Source of the DNA: Saccharicrinis sp050296935
Lineage (GTDB): Bacteria; Bacteroidota; Bacteroidia; Bacteroidales; Marinilabiliaceae
Assembly: GCA_050296935.1 (NCBI GenBank)
Contig: JBNKRV010000019.1
Location: 1-51,006, forward strand
Reading direction: 5' to 3'
Length of the DNA stretch: 51,006 nt
The notes below the pieces were generated by a model, which worked only from the letters and a program-made list of their open reading frames with translations, was not told the DNA's origin and searched no databases. Within the stretch, counting starts at the first letter, position 1, and each line of letters starts with the position of its first letter. Shown piece after piece: positions 42,895 to 51,006 of this stretch. A program made the translations under genes and the position numbers.

Positions 42895-45354
42895 TTATCT
42901 GGTTGATCGTGAACGTGAGTTAGAAGATCTGTTATCTGTAGATTTTTTATTTTGATTTGATGATCTGCTCTGGTTGGTCCGGGTCTGTCCCGAATTTGAT
43001 TTGTTTTTCGATTGCTGGCTCTGGTTCTGTGACCGGTTTTGATTGTAATTTTGTGTCCGTTCGGTGCTCCTGGTCCTTGAATTGTACTGCCTGTCCAGAT
43101 TCCCGTTTGGTTGCTGCTGTCTCTGAGTTTGAGAAGGCTTGGTGTTTTGTTGGTTTTCTCTTCCTGTTGTTTGCTGGTTTTGTCTATTGTAAGGTGTTCG
43201 GTTTCTAGTATTTTGCTGGTTTTGCCCCCTGTTTTGATATTGTCTGTTCGTGTTTTGCTGATTTTGCCTTCCTGTTGTTTGTTGGTTCTGCCTGTTGTTC
43301 GAATAATTATCAGTACCTCTTGAAGTTGGTTGTCTTCTCGAATCTGCTGCCCAACTTCCATTGTTGCGTTGTTCCCAATTTCCATTGCTGGTCCTCCGGT
43401 AAACATTGCCGGTTCTATCTGTATATACATTATTGTTCCTGCTGGTGGATGAGGGAGCCCTTCTGGTTGAGGTTTGGTTTACAGTAACCCTTTCTCCTGT
43501 CCTGGGGTTGTAGGACGAATTTCCTGTTCGTGAAACTCCATTTGGCCTGTATACATAAACATTGTTGGTGGTTCTGGTATTGGTGTAATTGCTTTGTCTC
43601 CTGGCTGCTTGCTGGCCCTGGTAATATCCTCTATGGTATGCCCTGTTGTATGTATCGTGGTATCTATAATCGTTTGCGTAGTGGTAGCCATATTTATAAC
43701 CTCCTGGTCCCCAATAACCATGATACTGACTGTGGTAATCATAGCTATGCCTTACCCACCTGTATCCATGGTAGGTTGCACCATATGCAAATCTCCATCC
43801 ATTGTAGGGGTCGTAATGTACTCTGTATCCATATGTTACCGGTCTGGAATAGTAATACTGTCTATGCCATGGACGGTAATAGTATCCTGTTCCGTAGTAA
43901 ACGCACCCCCTGTAAACATAGCTATGTACATAGCCGGGAGTATAGCCAACATATACTACTGATGGGTTATAATCATAAATGTATACATACTTTACATTGT
44001 AAACCGGATATCTGGGAGGAATGTCTTGTACTGTTGTTGGTACCTCTATGCTTACTGCCCATGGTCCGGAGGGACTAGGCCCCTCAAACCATATTGCATT
44101 ATCGCAACAGTAGTACCTGCCATCGATCAGCAGTACAGATTTATCTGTGTTGACAGCATAACGCATCCGGGTTCCTTCAATATCTTCAAATTCAGGGTAA
44201 CCATCATATTCAACATCAATCGATGCAGAATTCCTGTCAATCTCGGCTGTTTGAGGTATCTGGGTTTCCAGTACTGCTTCTTTGGCTTCTTTAGTTCCTT
44301 TCACACTAGCCCTAACATTGCTTATTGGAGAGTCTCCAGGAATATTGGCGAAATCTTCTGGCAATTGGTCAGGTGGAATGTATTGCCATTTGCCAGAATT
44401 CAGTTCTTTAGATTTGTACCATCTGCCAGAAATCAAAACATAATACTCCTGAGAATTAATATCCATGATAATGTCATCGTCGGTATTTGACATGTATAAT
44501 AAGGAGGTATTCTTGATTGGTGAATATTGTGGATTGCCATTTGATTGAAGCAATTCTGCAGGATGCTTGCGAACCAATATTTCCGGAGGAGTCTGACTCT
44601 TATCAATTTCAGCTTCCTCATTCAGGGTCTCCTGGTTTTCTCTACCCAGTTCAATTATTTTTGCAGGGACAAAGCTTGTTTCTTTGAAGCCGCCATCAGG
44701 TTGATCTGAGACATACCAATAGTCTCCACCCATTAAATAATATTTGCTAGATTTATTATCTTCAACAATAAAAAACGGTGTATTAATGACATAATTGTAG
44801 TCTGAATTTTCTATTTCTTCAAGTACAGGGTTGCCGTCGATAAGTACTAATGCTGTTGGAGTCGTTTTGAACAAGATTTCCGGAGCCTCATTGTTATAGT
44901 TTTCACTTTCATTGACTGAAATGTCTTCATAATCAAGGCTGGTTAAAATATCATCTAAAGACATGACCAGTTCCCACTTGGGTACTTCTTTTTCTATGAA
45001 TGCTTTTACCTGCTCAACATCATTTTCATCCATGTCAGGAAAGTTTGCAGCTTCTACATCAAGCCCTAAAAGGATTACGGTTCTTTCATCGCGGTCTGTA
45101 GCAATTTTGCAATTGTACCACATAGCTCCAAACACTGGGGTTGGATTATCCTTTGTAGTTACCGATACTGCCGATCTTGATTCCATTTTGTCTTGTTGCA
45201 GGCTTTCAATTTCAGGCTGGTATATAATTATGGTGCCCCCATCAGCCTTGATCTCCTTTGGCCAAAAAGATCCATCATCTACTTCTAATGAGTAAGCACT
45301 TAAAAATGGAACAATGCATAGAGCAAATGCTGTTTTAAGGATACTAAAATTCAT
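42895..45354 (-). CDS. Secreted protein with three beta modules, Tyr-rich region and Gln/Asn/Arg-rich tail
   Basis: An 819-residue exported protein with a signal peptide of about 20 residues. Three related beta modules follow (about 168-245, 258-335, 372-440), each with a G-N/Y-P start, an NT turn, a YY...W stretch and a G-x-W/F end. Then comes a Tyr/His/Gly-rich stretch to about 600 (YVGYTPGYVHSYVY; YHGYWGPGGYKYGYHY). The last 200 residues are basic and Gln/Asn/Thr/Ser/Arg-rich with degenerate RQNQQNT repeats. I recall similar proteins annotated as carbohydrate-binding family V/XII. The extracellular low-complexity tail may form adhesive or amyloid-like material; that is inference. Confidence 0.75.
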   Translation of the reverse strand: MNFSILKTAFALCIVPFLSAYSLEVDDGSFWPKEIKADGGTIIIYQPEIESLQQDKMESRSAVSVTTKDNPTPVFGAMWYNCKIATDRDERTVILLGLDVEAANFPDMDENDVEQVKAFIEKEVPKWELVMSLDDILTSLDYEDISVNESENYNNEAPEILFKTTPTALVLIDGNPVLEEIENSDYNYVINTPFFIVEDNKSSKYYLMGGDYWYVSDQPDGGFKETSFVPAKIIELGRENQETLNEEAEIDKSQTPPEILVRKHPAELLQSNGNPQYSPIKNTSLLYMSNTDDDIIMDINSQEYYVLISGRWYKSKELNSGKWQYIPPDQLPEDFANIPGDSPISNVRASVKGTKEAKEAVLETQIPQTAEIDRNSASIDVEYDGYPEFEDIEGTRMRYAVNTDKSVLLIDGRYYCCDNAIWFEGPSPSGPWAVSIEVPTTVQDIPPRYPVYNVKYVYIYDYNPSVVYVGYTPGYVHSYVYRGCVYYGTGYYYRPWHRQYYYSRPVTYGYRVHYDPYNGWRFAYGATYHGYRWVRHSYDYHSQYHGYWGPGGYKYGYHYANDYRYHDTYNRAYHRGYYQGQQAARRQSNYTNTRTTNNVYVYRPNGVSRTGNSSYNPRTGERVTVNQTSTRRAPSSTSRNNNVYTDRTGNVYRRTSNGNWEQRNNGSWAADSRRQPTSRGTDNYSNNRQNQQTTGRQNQQNTNRQYQNRGQNQQNTRNRTPYNRQNQQTTGRENQQNTKPSQTQRQQQPNGNLDRQYNSRTRSTERTQNYNQNRSQNQSQQSKNKSNSGQTRTNQSRSSNQNKKSTDNRSSNSRSRSTR

Positions 45355-45485
45355 GGCAGTAGTTTTAAATGATCAATATAAAGTTAAAGAAGAAGTATTA
45401 CATTTCCCTTTTATTTAACCAGAATTTTAATGTTAAACAAATCAAGTTCAGCACATGATAATAATAACATAGATATTAGCACTAC

Positions 45486-46877
45486 TTATAAAGGATAGTA
45501 GCTGGATATATCTATAGATCTTTTTGCTATTTCACGGGCTTCCTGTAATCCGGGGATCTTACCGCAAGCAATGCCCTGGTATAATATATTGCCCATAGCA
45601 GCACCTTCTACTGGTCCGGCATGGACGGTCAGTTTTGTGGCATTGGCAGTAAGCTGGCATAGTATTTTAGACTGGCAACCACCTCCGGTTAAATGCAAGC
45701 AATCGAAACTACTCCCCCGGAGTTTTTCTAAAATTTTCAGGTTTCTGGCAAATGAATCAGCAAGGCTTTCATAAGCGCAAATAAAATAATCGGAAGGTTT
45801 CAAGAATTTAGCTTTGTAATGCTTTGCTAAATAATTATCGAATGCAGCCATCATGTTTTGAGGATTGTAAAACGAAGGGTCATCAGCATCGATCAGAAGT
45901 CTGGTTGATTCATTTTCAGTGCAGAGTTTTTCTATTTCAGAATAAGATAAATTTGGATCAATATGTTGACGGAGTTGTTGCACTAACCATAGGCCCATGA
46001 TATTTTTTAAAGGACGGAACCTTCCATCTGCTGTGATTTCATTTGTAATTCCTGACTCCAGGGCAATTGTGGATGTAAAAGCTGTGTCGGATTCTGTGCC
46101 TAATACACACCAGGTGCCAGTAGACAAAAATGCAAAATTATTACTGGTTGCAGGTATGGCTGCCAGGGCACTGGCACTGTCATGTGCTGGAGCCAGGACA
46201 ACCTTTGTTGATGGGCTCCTGAATTCATTTTTAAGATTGCCGCTTATGGATCCTGCTGTAAAAGGTTTTTCAAGCTGCTCTTTAGAAATACCTAACTTAT
46301 TTATAATGTCGTTGTCCCAATCTTTTTGCCCGGCATTGAGCATTTGTGATGTTGATGCCAAAGAAAGTTCATTTACAATCCTACCACCTAAAAAGTAATT
46401 GATGTAGCAAGCTATAAAAAGGATTTTCTCAGTTGAGACCAATTCATTAGAACCTTTTATGGACAAAAACTGGAACAAAGAGTTGAAAGGATAGAAATTA
46501 ATTCCACTTTTCTTGAAAGTTTCCTCCCTTGACATTAAAGTATCCCATTTTTCCTGCATCCCCTCAGTTCTTGCATCACGGTAAGCAACTGGTAGACCTT
46601 GAGGCACATCGTTTTTAAGCAATACAAAATCAACTCCCCAAGAGTCAGTGGATACACTATCAACTTTAATATCCGACCTTGACAATGCTTTTTTTATGCC
46701 AAAGGCAATTTCTTCTTCAATTAACGGCAGGTTCCAGAATATTTGCCCACTATCTTCAATCGGTTTATTTTCAAACCGGTGTACTTCTTCCATTTTCAAT
46801 TTATCGCCTATAGTGCCGAGCATTATTCGGATACTTCCGGCACCCATATCAATGGCTATGTGGGCAGATTTGTCCAT
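45486..46877 (-). CDS. Rhamnulokinase-like FGGY carbohydrate kinase
   Basis: A 463-residue sugar kinase closest in look to RhaB. The N-terminal phosphate motif is IAIDMGAGSIRIMLG (about 7-21), the sugar-contact segment VDSVSTDSWGVDFVLL, the catalytic Asp in LAPAHDSASALAAI, and the C-terminal glycine-rich HLTGGGCQSKILCQLTANA. It should phosphorylate a ketose such as L-rhamnulose or a relative at carbon 1. It lies 80 bases after an L-fucose-isomerase-like gene rather than beside a RhaA isomerase, so the substrate is open. Confidence 0.85.
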   Translation of the reverse strand: MDKSAHIAIDMGAGSIRIMLGTIGDKLKMEEVHRFENKPIEDSGQIFWNLPLIEEEIAFGIKKALSRSDIKVDSVSTDSWGVDFVLLKNDVPQGLPVAYRDARTEGMQEKWDTLMSREETFKKSGINFYPFNSLFQFLSIKGSNELVSTEKILFIACYINYFLGGRIVNELSLASTSQMLNAGQKDWDNDIINKLGISKEQLEKPFTAGSISGNLKNEFRSPSTKVVLAPAHDSASALAAIPATSNNFAFLSTGTWCVLGTESDTAFTSTIALESGITNEITADGRFRPLKNIMGLWLVQQLRQHIDPNLSYSEIEKLCTENESTRLLIDADDPSFYNPQNMMAAFDNYLAKHYKAKFLKPSDYFICAYESLADSFARNLKILEKLRGSSFDCLHLTGGGCQSKILCQLTANATKLTVHAGPVEGAAMGNILYQGIACGKIPGLQEAREIAKRSIDISSYYPL

Positions 46878-46957
46878 ATTCTAAATATAGGTTCTTTTTT
46901 GAAAAAAAATGCCCCTTGCATATTTTATGCTAAGGGCACTCAATTTGGATTTAATTT

Positions 46958-48670
46958 TTATTTTCCGGACAATAAAGTTTTTGCCTGGTTTTCACCGCCA
47001 TTTATGAGATACAATAGAGGAAGAGGCCTATCAGTACCTTCGACAAATCCGGGACGTGATTGCCATGGAGCAACAGACAACACATTGGCCATATCCATCC
47101 AATATTGAAGAACAGCAGGTTTAAGTCCCCAGGTCATATGGAAATGGTTTGCCGGAGCAAATTGCTTATACTCATTCATTGTAGCATATTTTGGAACGAT
47201 CCATGAATGTGGCCAGGTAACATTAGAGCTGTTAGAAACAAAATCAGCCAATTTCTCTGGCAGGTCAACAGTTTTGGCTTCATCCCAAACTAAACTGAAC
47301 ATGCCATTTAGTTCACTGTATGTTAAACGGCTGGCAATTCCTTCAATGCCTCCGGGAGAAATAAAGTTTACACTATTTCCTCCGCCAGGAAAGTAATAAA
47401 GTTCAGCCCCTGGCATGGAAACTTTTTTTAATAGCTCTTCAACACTTTCGCCAGGCATACCTGCCCAGTTTAAACTGGCCGAACCAGAGTTGTCACCATC
47501 AACAATGCCAATTTTTGCCCATGCTTCATCACCGGTGAAACCGATGCCAAATTCGGAGGCTTTTTTCCTTAATTCTTCAGGATCCCAAACTTTTCTAAAG
47601 TCCATAAAGAGAGGTGGGTTCCCACCAGACAGCCAGGTCTTGAATAACATGGTCAATGTACCTTGCATATCGGCTTCGGTGCCAAAGGGGATTGGGTTTT
47701 TAGGTCCATTATGGTCAAAGGTCGAATTGAAAAGCGATTCAGCCATATCGCAAATTGGAAGTGGAATTCCCCTGCGGTCGCTACCCCATTCCAACTGGTT
47801 CATGAATGCTCCACCAACAGCATTTAGGTCTGTCAGCAAGTCGCGCATGATCAGGTACATCGCCAGTGATTGATCCAATTTATCACTTCCTCCTTCCTGC
47901 GAAACATCGATATATTTCAGATGCTTTTCTAGCCAAGATCTTAATTCCTTTAATTCAGATTTGTTATAGTCGCCCTTGTTCAATTTGTCAGCCAGTAATT
48001 TCATATCAAGACGGGTTACCTCCAGCCCGAAGGTGTTTCTTGTAGCATTTACATGGGTAAGGGCTGTTTCCATGCCCATTGAATCATGGCCAAAACATAC
48101 CACCCTTTTGCCTTTAAGTCCAACAAATGTTACAGCCGCATAGCACCAGTCAATCAAGTTCTGAAGTGTTTCTTCTTTAATAGTTGGGTCCATTCCACTG
48201 TCATCCCAGCTTCCTACATTGAGGTGAGTTAATTTACCTTGTTGCGCAAACGCCCCGTTTACCGCATGGGCAAAAACAACACCAGGTTTTGGAGCACTGT
48301 TCCCACAAGTTATATTAAGAGGAGTGTTTTTAGGGAAATGGGCCATAAGGCTCATAAGACTGAGTTGAGGAAATGCCCATGTGTCAGGGGTACAAACAAT
48401 AGCCTGTACTCCTTCAGCCTTAAATTCATTGGCAACCTGGTCGGCCTGTTGCTCACCATCAATTAATGTTGATGACCATACTACTTCAACTTCGCCATCA
48501 ATTGGTAATTTTATCTTTGGAGCAATATGATTTGCTATTTTTTCTACAATTTTAAGAGTCCTTTTTCTGGATTCTTCATCGATCCTTGGGTCGCAAGCAG
48601 CGCAAATTCCAATTACAACATTGTTTGAATTTTTTAGGCTACCACCACTGATTTTTTTTGCTTTCTTCAT
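46958..48670 (-). CDS. L-fucose isomerase-like aldose isomerase
   Basis: A 570-residue protein of the L-fucose/L-arabinose isomerase superfamily, clearly divergent from FucI in the same window. The likely metal ligands are kept: Glu in PFGTEADMQG, Asp 25 residues later in FMDFRKVWDPE, and His in FAPANHFHMTWG. The N-terminus starts with a basic segment (MKKAKKISGG) and VVIGICAACDPRID. The next gene is a RhaB-like kinase and the divergent upstream gene is an AraC paralogue. The substrate could be L-fucose, D-arabinose, L-rhamnose or another deoxysugar; the sequence does not decide. Confidence 0.82.
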   Translation of the reverse strand: MKKAKKISGGSLKNSNNVVIGICAACDPRIDEESRKRTLKIVEKIANHIAPKIKLPIDGEVEVVWSSTLIDGEQQADQVANEFKAEGVQAIVCTPDTWAFPQLSLMSLMAHFPKNTPLNITCGNSAPKPGVVFAHAVNGAFAQQGKLTHLNVGSWDDSGMDPTIKEETLQNLIDWCYAAVTFVGLKGKRVVCFGHDSMGMETALTHVNATRNTFGLEVTRLDMKLLADKLNKGDYNKSELKELRSWLEKHLKYIDVSQEGGSDKLDQSLAMYLIMRDLLTDLNAVGGAFMNQLEWGSDRRGIPLPICDMAESLFNSTFDHNGPKNPIPFGTEADMQGTLTMLFKTWLSGGNPPLFMDFRKVWDPEELRKKASEFGIGFTGDEAWAKIGIVDGDNSGSASLNWAGMPGESVEELLKKVSMPGAELYYFPGGGNSVNFISPGGIEGIASRLTYSELNGMFSLVWDEAKTVDLPEKLADFVSNSSNVTWPHSWIVPKYATMNEYKQFAPANHFHMTWGLKPAVLQYWMDMANVLSVAPWQSRPGFVEGTDRPLPLLYLINGGENQAKTLLSGK

Positions 48671-48782
48671 TTTATTATTGTTTAGCTTTATTTCTTATAA
48701 AATAAGTATCTATTAAGCAATAGTTTTGGTCTGTATTAGTTTATGTTTCTAAAAGTAGTTCAATATTAATGTAATACATTCT

Positions 48783-48790
48783 TATATTTG
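48783..48790 (+). promoter_or_regulatory. Candidate -7 element for the second AraC gene
   Basis: TATATTTG matches the Bacteroidota TAnnTTTG element. The -33 position is weak (TTCA). Transcription would start near 48797, 45 bases before the ATG. Confidence 0.35.
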
Positions 48791-48841
48791 TTGTGTAAAT
48801 ATGCCATATTTGTGTATAATATAAACATTTCCTAGTTCATA

Positions 48842-49741
48842 ATGCTATCGGCAAATTCAAAATCTGATCCTTCGGGTGTTCTTCAGTATTTCGCTGAGGT
48901 TAGACTAAAGATTCACTGTTGCAGGTATTGGAAACTATCGCAGTGGAGCCTTGAAAATATGGTGTCACCTTTTTGGAGGTTATATCATAACACTATCCCT
49001 GGATCATCAATATTCTTTAATTCAAGGTCATTCCCTCTTGTTTCTGAATATGTATATTTGATCCCTCCCAATACACCTTTCTCATCGCATTTTAAGGATA
49101 ACAGTATGGTTTATGACAAAGAGCTTTTGGTGGGCAGTAGAATCACCGAACAGGATAGTTTGGATTCGATGCGAGAGAATCAGGAATTTGATCATTTTTT
49201 TGTACACTTTAATCTAGGATTGCATTATGACAATGTCAGAAAGGGTATCTATCAATTTTCAATGAATGCTATAGCTCGTGAGCAAATAGATTACTTAAAA
49301 CATTCGTTGCGGAAAGAATATAAACATATCAATTTAGTGCAAACTGCCAGTATACAGGCACTGATATTGTCTCATATTCAGAAAATTCCTGAATCGGTCT
49401 TGGATTTAGCTAAGTTTGATAGCAGGGTTGCTAAGGTGCTGGGACTTATAGAAAAGGATTTTAGACAGAACCTCACGAATAAAGATCTTGCCGAAAAGGT
49501 AGCTATGGCTCCTAATTCTTTTTTAAGACTTTTCAGACAAAATACTGGTCAATCTATACACAGCTATATACAAAAGAAAAGAATTGAAGAGTCAGTTTTC
49601 CTTATGCACCATACCAATAAAAGTATCGATCAGATTTCACAGGAGTGCGGATTTTGTGACCGGCACCATTTCTCAAAGGCATTTAAAAAGCAGATGAAAA
49701 TTTCACCTGCCTATTACCGTAAACAACTGACCATGAAGTAA
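48842..49741 (+). CDS. AraC-family regulator of the second sugar module
   Basis: A 299-residue regulator paralogous to the fuc AraC protein. Shared features are the N-terminal DPSGV, the IHCCRYWKLSQWSLEN block, SPFWRLYHNTIPG, the FFVHFNLGLHYDN strand, and the C-terminal double helix-turn-helix (QECGFCDRHHFSKAFKKQMKISP). It is divergent from the isomerase-like gene across 171 bases and probably activates that operon in response to its sugar. It is convergent with exbD, 7 bases apart. Confidence 0.88.
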   Translation: MLSANSKSDPSGVLQYFAEVRLKIHCCRYWKLSQWSLENMVSPFWRLYHNTIPGSSIFFNSRSFPLVSEYVYLIPPNTPFSSHFKDNSMVYDKELLVGSRITEQDSLDSMRENQEFDHFFVHFNLGLHYDNVRKGIYQFSMNAIAREQIDYLKHSLRKEYKHINLVQTASIQALILSHIQKIPESVLDLAKFDSRVAKVLGLIEKDFRQNLTNKDLAEKVAMAPNSFLRLFRQNTGQSIHSYIQKKRIEESVFLMHHTNKSIDQISQECGFCDRHHFSKAFKKQMKISPAYYRKQLTMK

Positions 49742-49748
49742 AACACAA

Positions 49749-50345
49749 TTAATTTGCATCATTTGGTTCTGCCTCGGACAAATGCATGGGATATACCTGG
49801 TCGATTGCCTTTTTCTTTCCCGAACCAAGTTCTTTGTAGTGAACATTGAACCTTTGTATAGCCAGTTCATCCCTTAATTCATTGTAAGCAGCTGTGAGTT
49901 CATTCTGAACAGCAATATATGTGCTGTAATGAGTGCCCCTATCGCTCATTAGGGATATAATGTGGTTTTTAGAAACGGGCACATTGCCCAGTCCCTGGAT
50001 ATTCATTTTAACCATTTCAGGTAAGGTTTCTTCCTTGTTTGGGTTTGCAATGAAGTCTTTTGCTTTCGTTCTTAGTTGAGCAATATCGGTTTCTTCTCCT
50101 CTAACAAGCAATTTGTTTTCCCTGTTTACCAGGATATGCATTACATTTCGTTTATGTTGTGGAGTGGCTGGCATATCACCAGCATCTGGTGGGAGTTTAC
50201 GCATAATTCCCATGTCGTTGAACATGGTTGTTGCAACCAAAAAGAAAATCAACAGGAGAAAAGCGATGTCTGCCATGGAGCCCGCATTGATTTCCTGAAA
50301 ACGATTTTTGCCATTTTGTAAAGAATCTTTAAATGAGTTGTACAT
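49749..50345 (-). CDS. ExbD/TolR-family protein, second copy
   Basis: Energy-transduction subunit of an ExbB-ExbD-TonB type motor, 198 residues. After a 24-residue cytoplasmic start comes one transmembrane helix with the essential Asp at its start (MADIAFLLLIFFLVATTMF, about 24-42), then a periplasmic domain longer than in typical ExbD. The C-terminal KEAEPNDAN-like tail is acidic (SEAEPNDAN). A strong terminator separates it from the first exbD, so it may be expressed partly on its own. Confidence 0.85.
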   Translation of the reverse strand: MYNSFKDSLQNGKNRFQEINAGSMADIAFLLLIFFLVATTMFNDMGIMRKLPPDAGDMPATPQHKRNVMHILVNRENKLLVRGEETDIAQLRTKAKDFIANPNKEETLPEMVKMNIQGLGNVPVSKNHIISLMSDRGTHYSTYIAVQNELTAAYNELRDELAIQRFNVHYKELGSGKKKAIDQVYPMHLSEAEPNDAN

Positions 50346-50433
50346 AACACTTAGTTTTAAAAGTTACATATTAAATAATTTTTTGCATTAATTGTTTATG
50401 CAAAGACTATAACAAAATCTTTGCCAATCAGAC

Positions 50434-50462
50434 AAAAAAAGAGGAGCCATTTGGCTCCTCTT
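50434..50462 (-). terminator. Intrinsic terminator between the two exbD genes
   Basis: AGAGGAGCC (50440-50448) pairs with GGCTCCTCT (50453-50461) around ATTT. On the minus strand the hairpin is followed by seven T. It lies 38 bases after the stop of the upstream exbD gene. Confidence 0.88.
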
Positions 50463-50499
50463 CAATATATTAGATATGAAAATATTATTTACTTACTAT

Positions 50500-50979
50500 C
50501 TATCTTCTACCTTTAACTGGGTCACCTTTTACAGTGGAGTAATTGATTTTCAAAGCACTTGCTTTTCTCAATTCTTGTTTTACATCGGTTACAATCCCCA
50601 TCTCTGTTTTACCATCGACTTTGAGCGAAACTGTCATTTTATTCTGCATGCTTTCATCTATCGATTCTCTTTCGGCAGCAATAAACTCCCTGATTTGTTC
50701 AGGCTGGGCAAAAGCATCGTTCAATTGTATGCGGTCTGCGGTACCATAAACAGCTGCTTTGCTAGGTTTACCAATATAAATATAACTTACAAGCGATTTA
50801 TTTTCAAGCTTGGAAACCTGGTCTGCTTTTGGTGCTTGAATCGAAACTTTAAGGTCATCTTGTTTCATAACAGTAGTAACCATAAAGAAAAATAAAAGCA
50901 TGAATACAATATCAGGTAATGATGCTGTTGAAATAGCTGGTAAAGAACCTTTACCTTTTTTTCTAAATTTTCCTACCAT
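50500..50979 (-). CDS. ExbD/TolR-family protein, first copy
   Basis: Energy-transduction subunit, 159 residues, with a basic N-terminus (VGKFRKKGKGSLP) and one transmembrane helix with the essential Asp (LPDIVFMLLFFFMVTTVM, about 21-38). A periplasmic domain follows, ending in a basic GDPVKGRR tail. An exceptionally clear AGGAGG lies about 7 bases before the ATG, unusual in Bacteroidota, where such sites are rare. It begins 3 bases after the stop of an upstream frame, so it is coupled to that gene. Confidence 0.88.
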   Translation of the reverse strand: MVGKFRKKGKGSLPAISTASLPDIVFMLLFFFMVTTVMKQDDLKVSIQAPKADQVSKLENKSLVSYIYIGKPSKAAVYGTADRIQLNDAFAQPEQIREFIAAERESIDESMQNKMTVSLKVDGKTEMGIVTDVKQELRKASALKINYSTVKGDPVKGRR

Positions 50980-50982
50980 AGC

Positions 50983-51006
50983 TTATCCTCCTACATTTTT
51001 AGGTTC
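50983..51006 (-). CDS. C-terminal end of an upstream gene, probably the ExbB/TolQ channel (partial)
   Basis: The last seven codons, EPKNVGG, followed by TAA at 50983-50985, are open to the window edge and lie 3 bases upstream of exbD. A MotA/TolQ/ExbB gene is the normal neighbour in Bacteroidota, but seven residues cannot prove it. The AGGAGG site of exbD lies within these codons. Confidence 0.4.
   Translation of the reverse strand, partial: EPKNVGG

Noticed and set aside
43530..44078. Long plus-strand frames antisense to the secreted Tyr-rich protein
   Set aside because: They arise from the biased composition of the real minus-strand gene, have no signal or motif, and overlap it entirely.
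1..51006. CRISPR arrays, tRNA or rRNA genes, riboswitches, phage genes
   Set aside because: No regularly spaced repeats, cloverleaf-like sequences, rRNA motifs or known riboswitch cores were seen by eye; a covariance-model scan would be the decisive test.

Overview
The window looks like a chromosomal segment of an AT-rich, marine-type Bacteroidota, probably Bacteroidales/Marinilabiliales. The signs are a type IX secretion (T9SS) C-terminal sorting domain, a DUF4465 lipoprotein, a BT_3928-type DoxX protein beside tpiA, a DUF1599 protein, TonB/ExbD genes, and promoters of the Bacteroidota TTTG / TAnnTTTG type. I saw no rRNA, tRNA, CRISPR array, phage module or intact transposase. The family assignments come from reading motifs, not from a database search.

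Layout. 1-142 is the right half of a palindromic repeat whose complete relative lies inverted at 40722-41016. 317-6411 is an L-fucose module: fucI-fucK-fucU-fucP on the minus strand and a divergent AraC regulator. 6592-10627 is an iron cassette: a soluble DtxR-type regulator, a membrane-anchored DtxR-FeoA fusion, and a FeoB split into separate GTPase and permease genes. After a 721-base gap with strong hairpins come tonB and a convergent DUF1338 gene. 13084-18778 is a fermentation block: pta, a divergent 3-hydroxyacyl-CoA dehydrogenase, ackA, ptb and buk. An antiporter and a T9SS-exported serine protease follow (18990-22553).

22543-28772 is a minus-strand run encoding a DUF4465 lipoprotein, a TlpA-like thioredoxin, a GT2 glycosyltransferase, an M24 aminopeptidase and a beta-strand-repeat secreted protein. 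Upstream of it are a 1496-residue exported protein of unknown function and prmA. 34538-37131 is tpiA, a DoxX protein and a DUF1599 protein. AsmA follows on the plus strand, then a gene-poor stretch with a decayed EamA transporter and the complete palindromic element.

41103-48670 holds an MFS transporter, a DinB-like protein, a Tyr- then Gln/Asn-rich secreted protein, and a second sugar module: a RhaB-like kinase and an L-fucose-isomerase-like enzyme, with a divergent AraC paralogue. The window ends with two exbD genes and the last codons of an upstream gene.

The most unusual items are the membrane-tethered DtxR-FeoA fusion coupled to a split FeoB, the covarying palindromic element, the paired AraC/isomerase/kinase modules (no aldolase is visible in either), and two large exported proteins with no recognised function.
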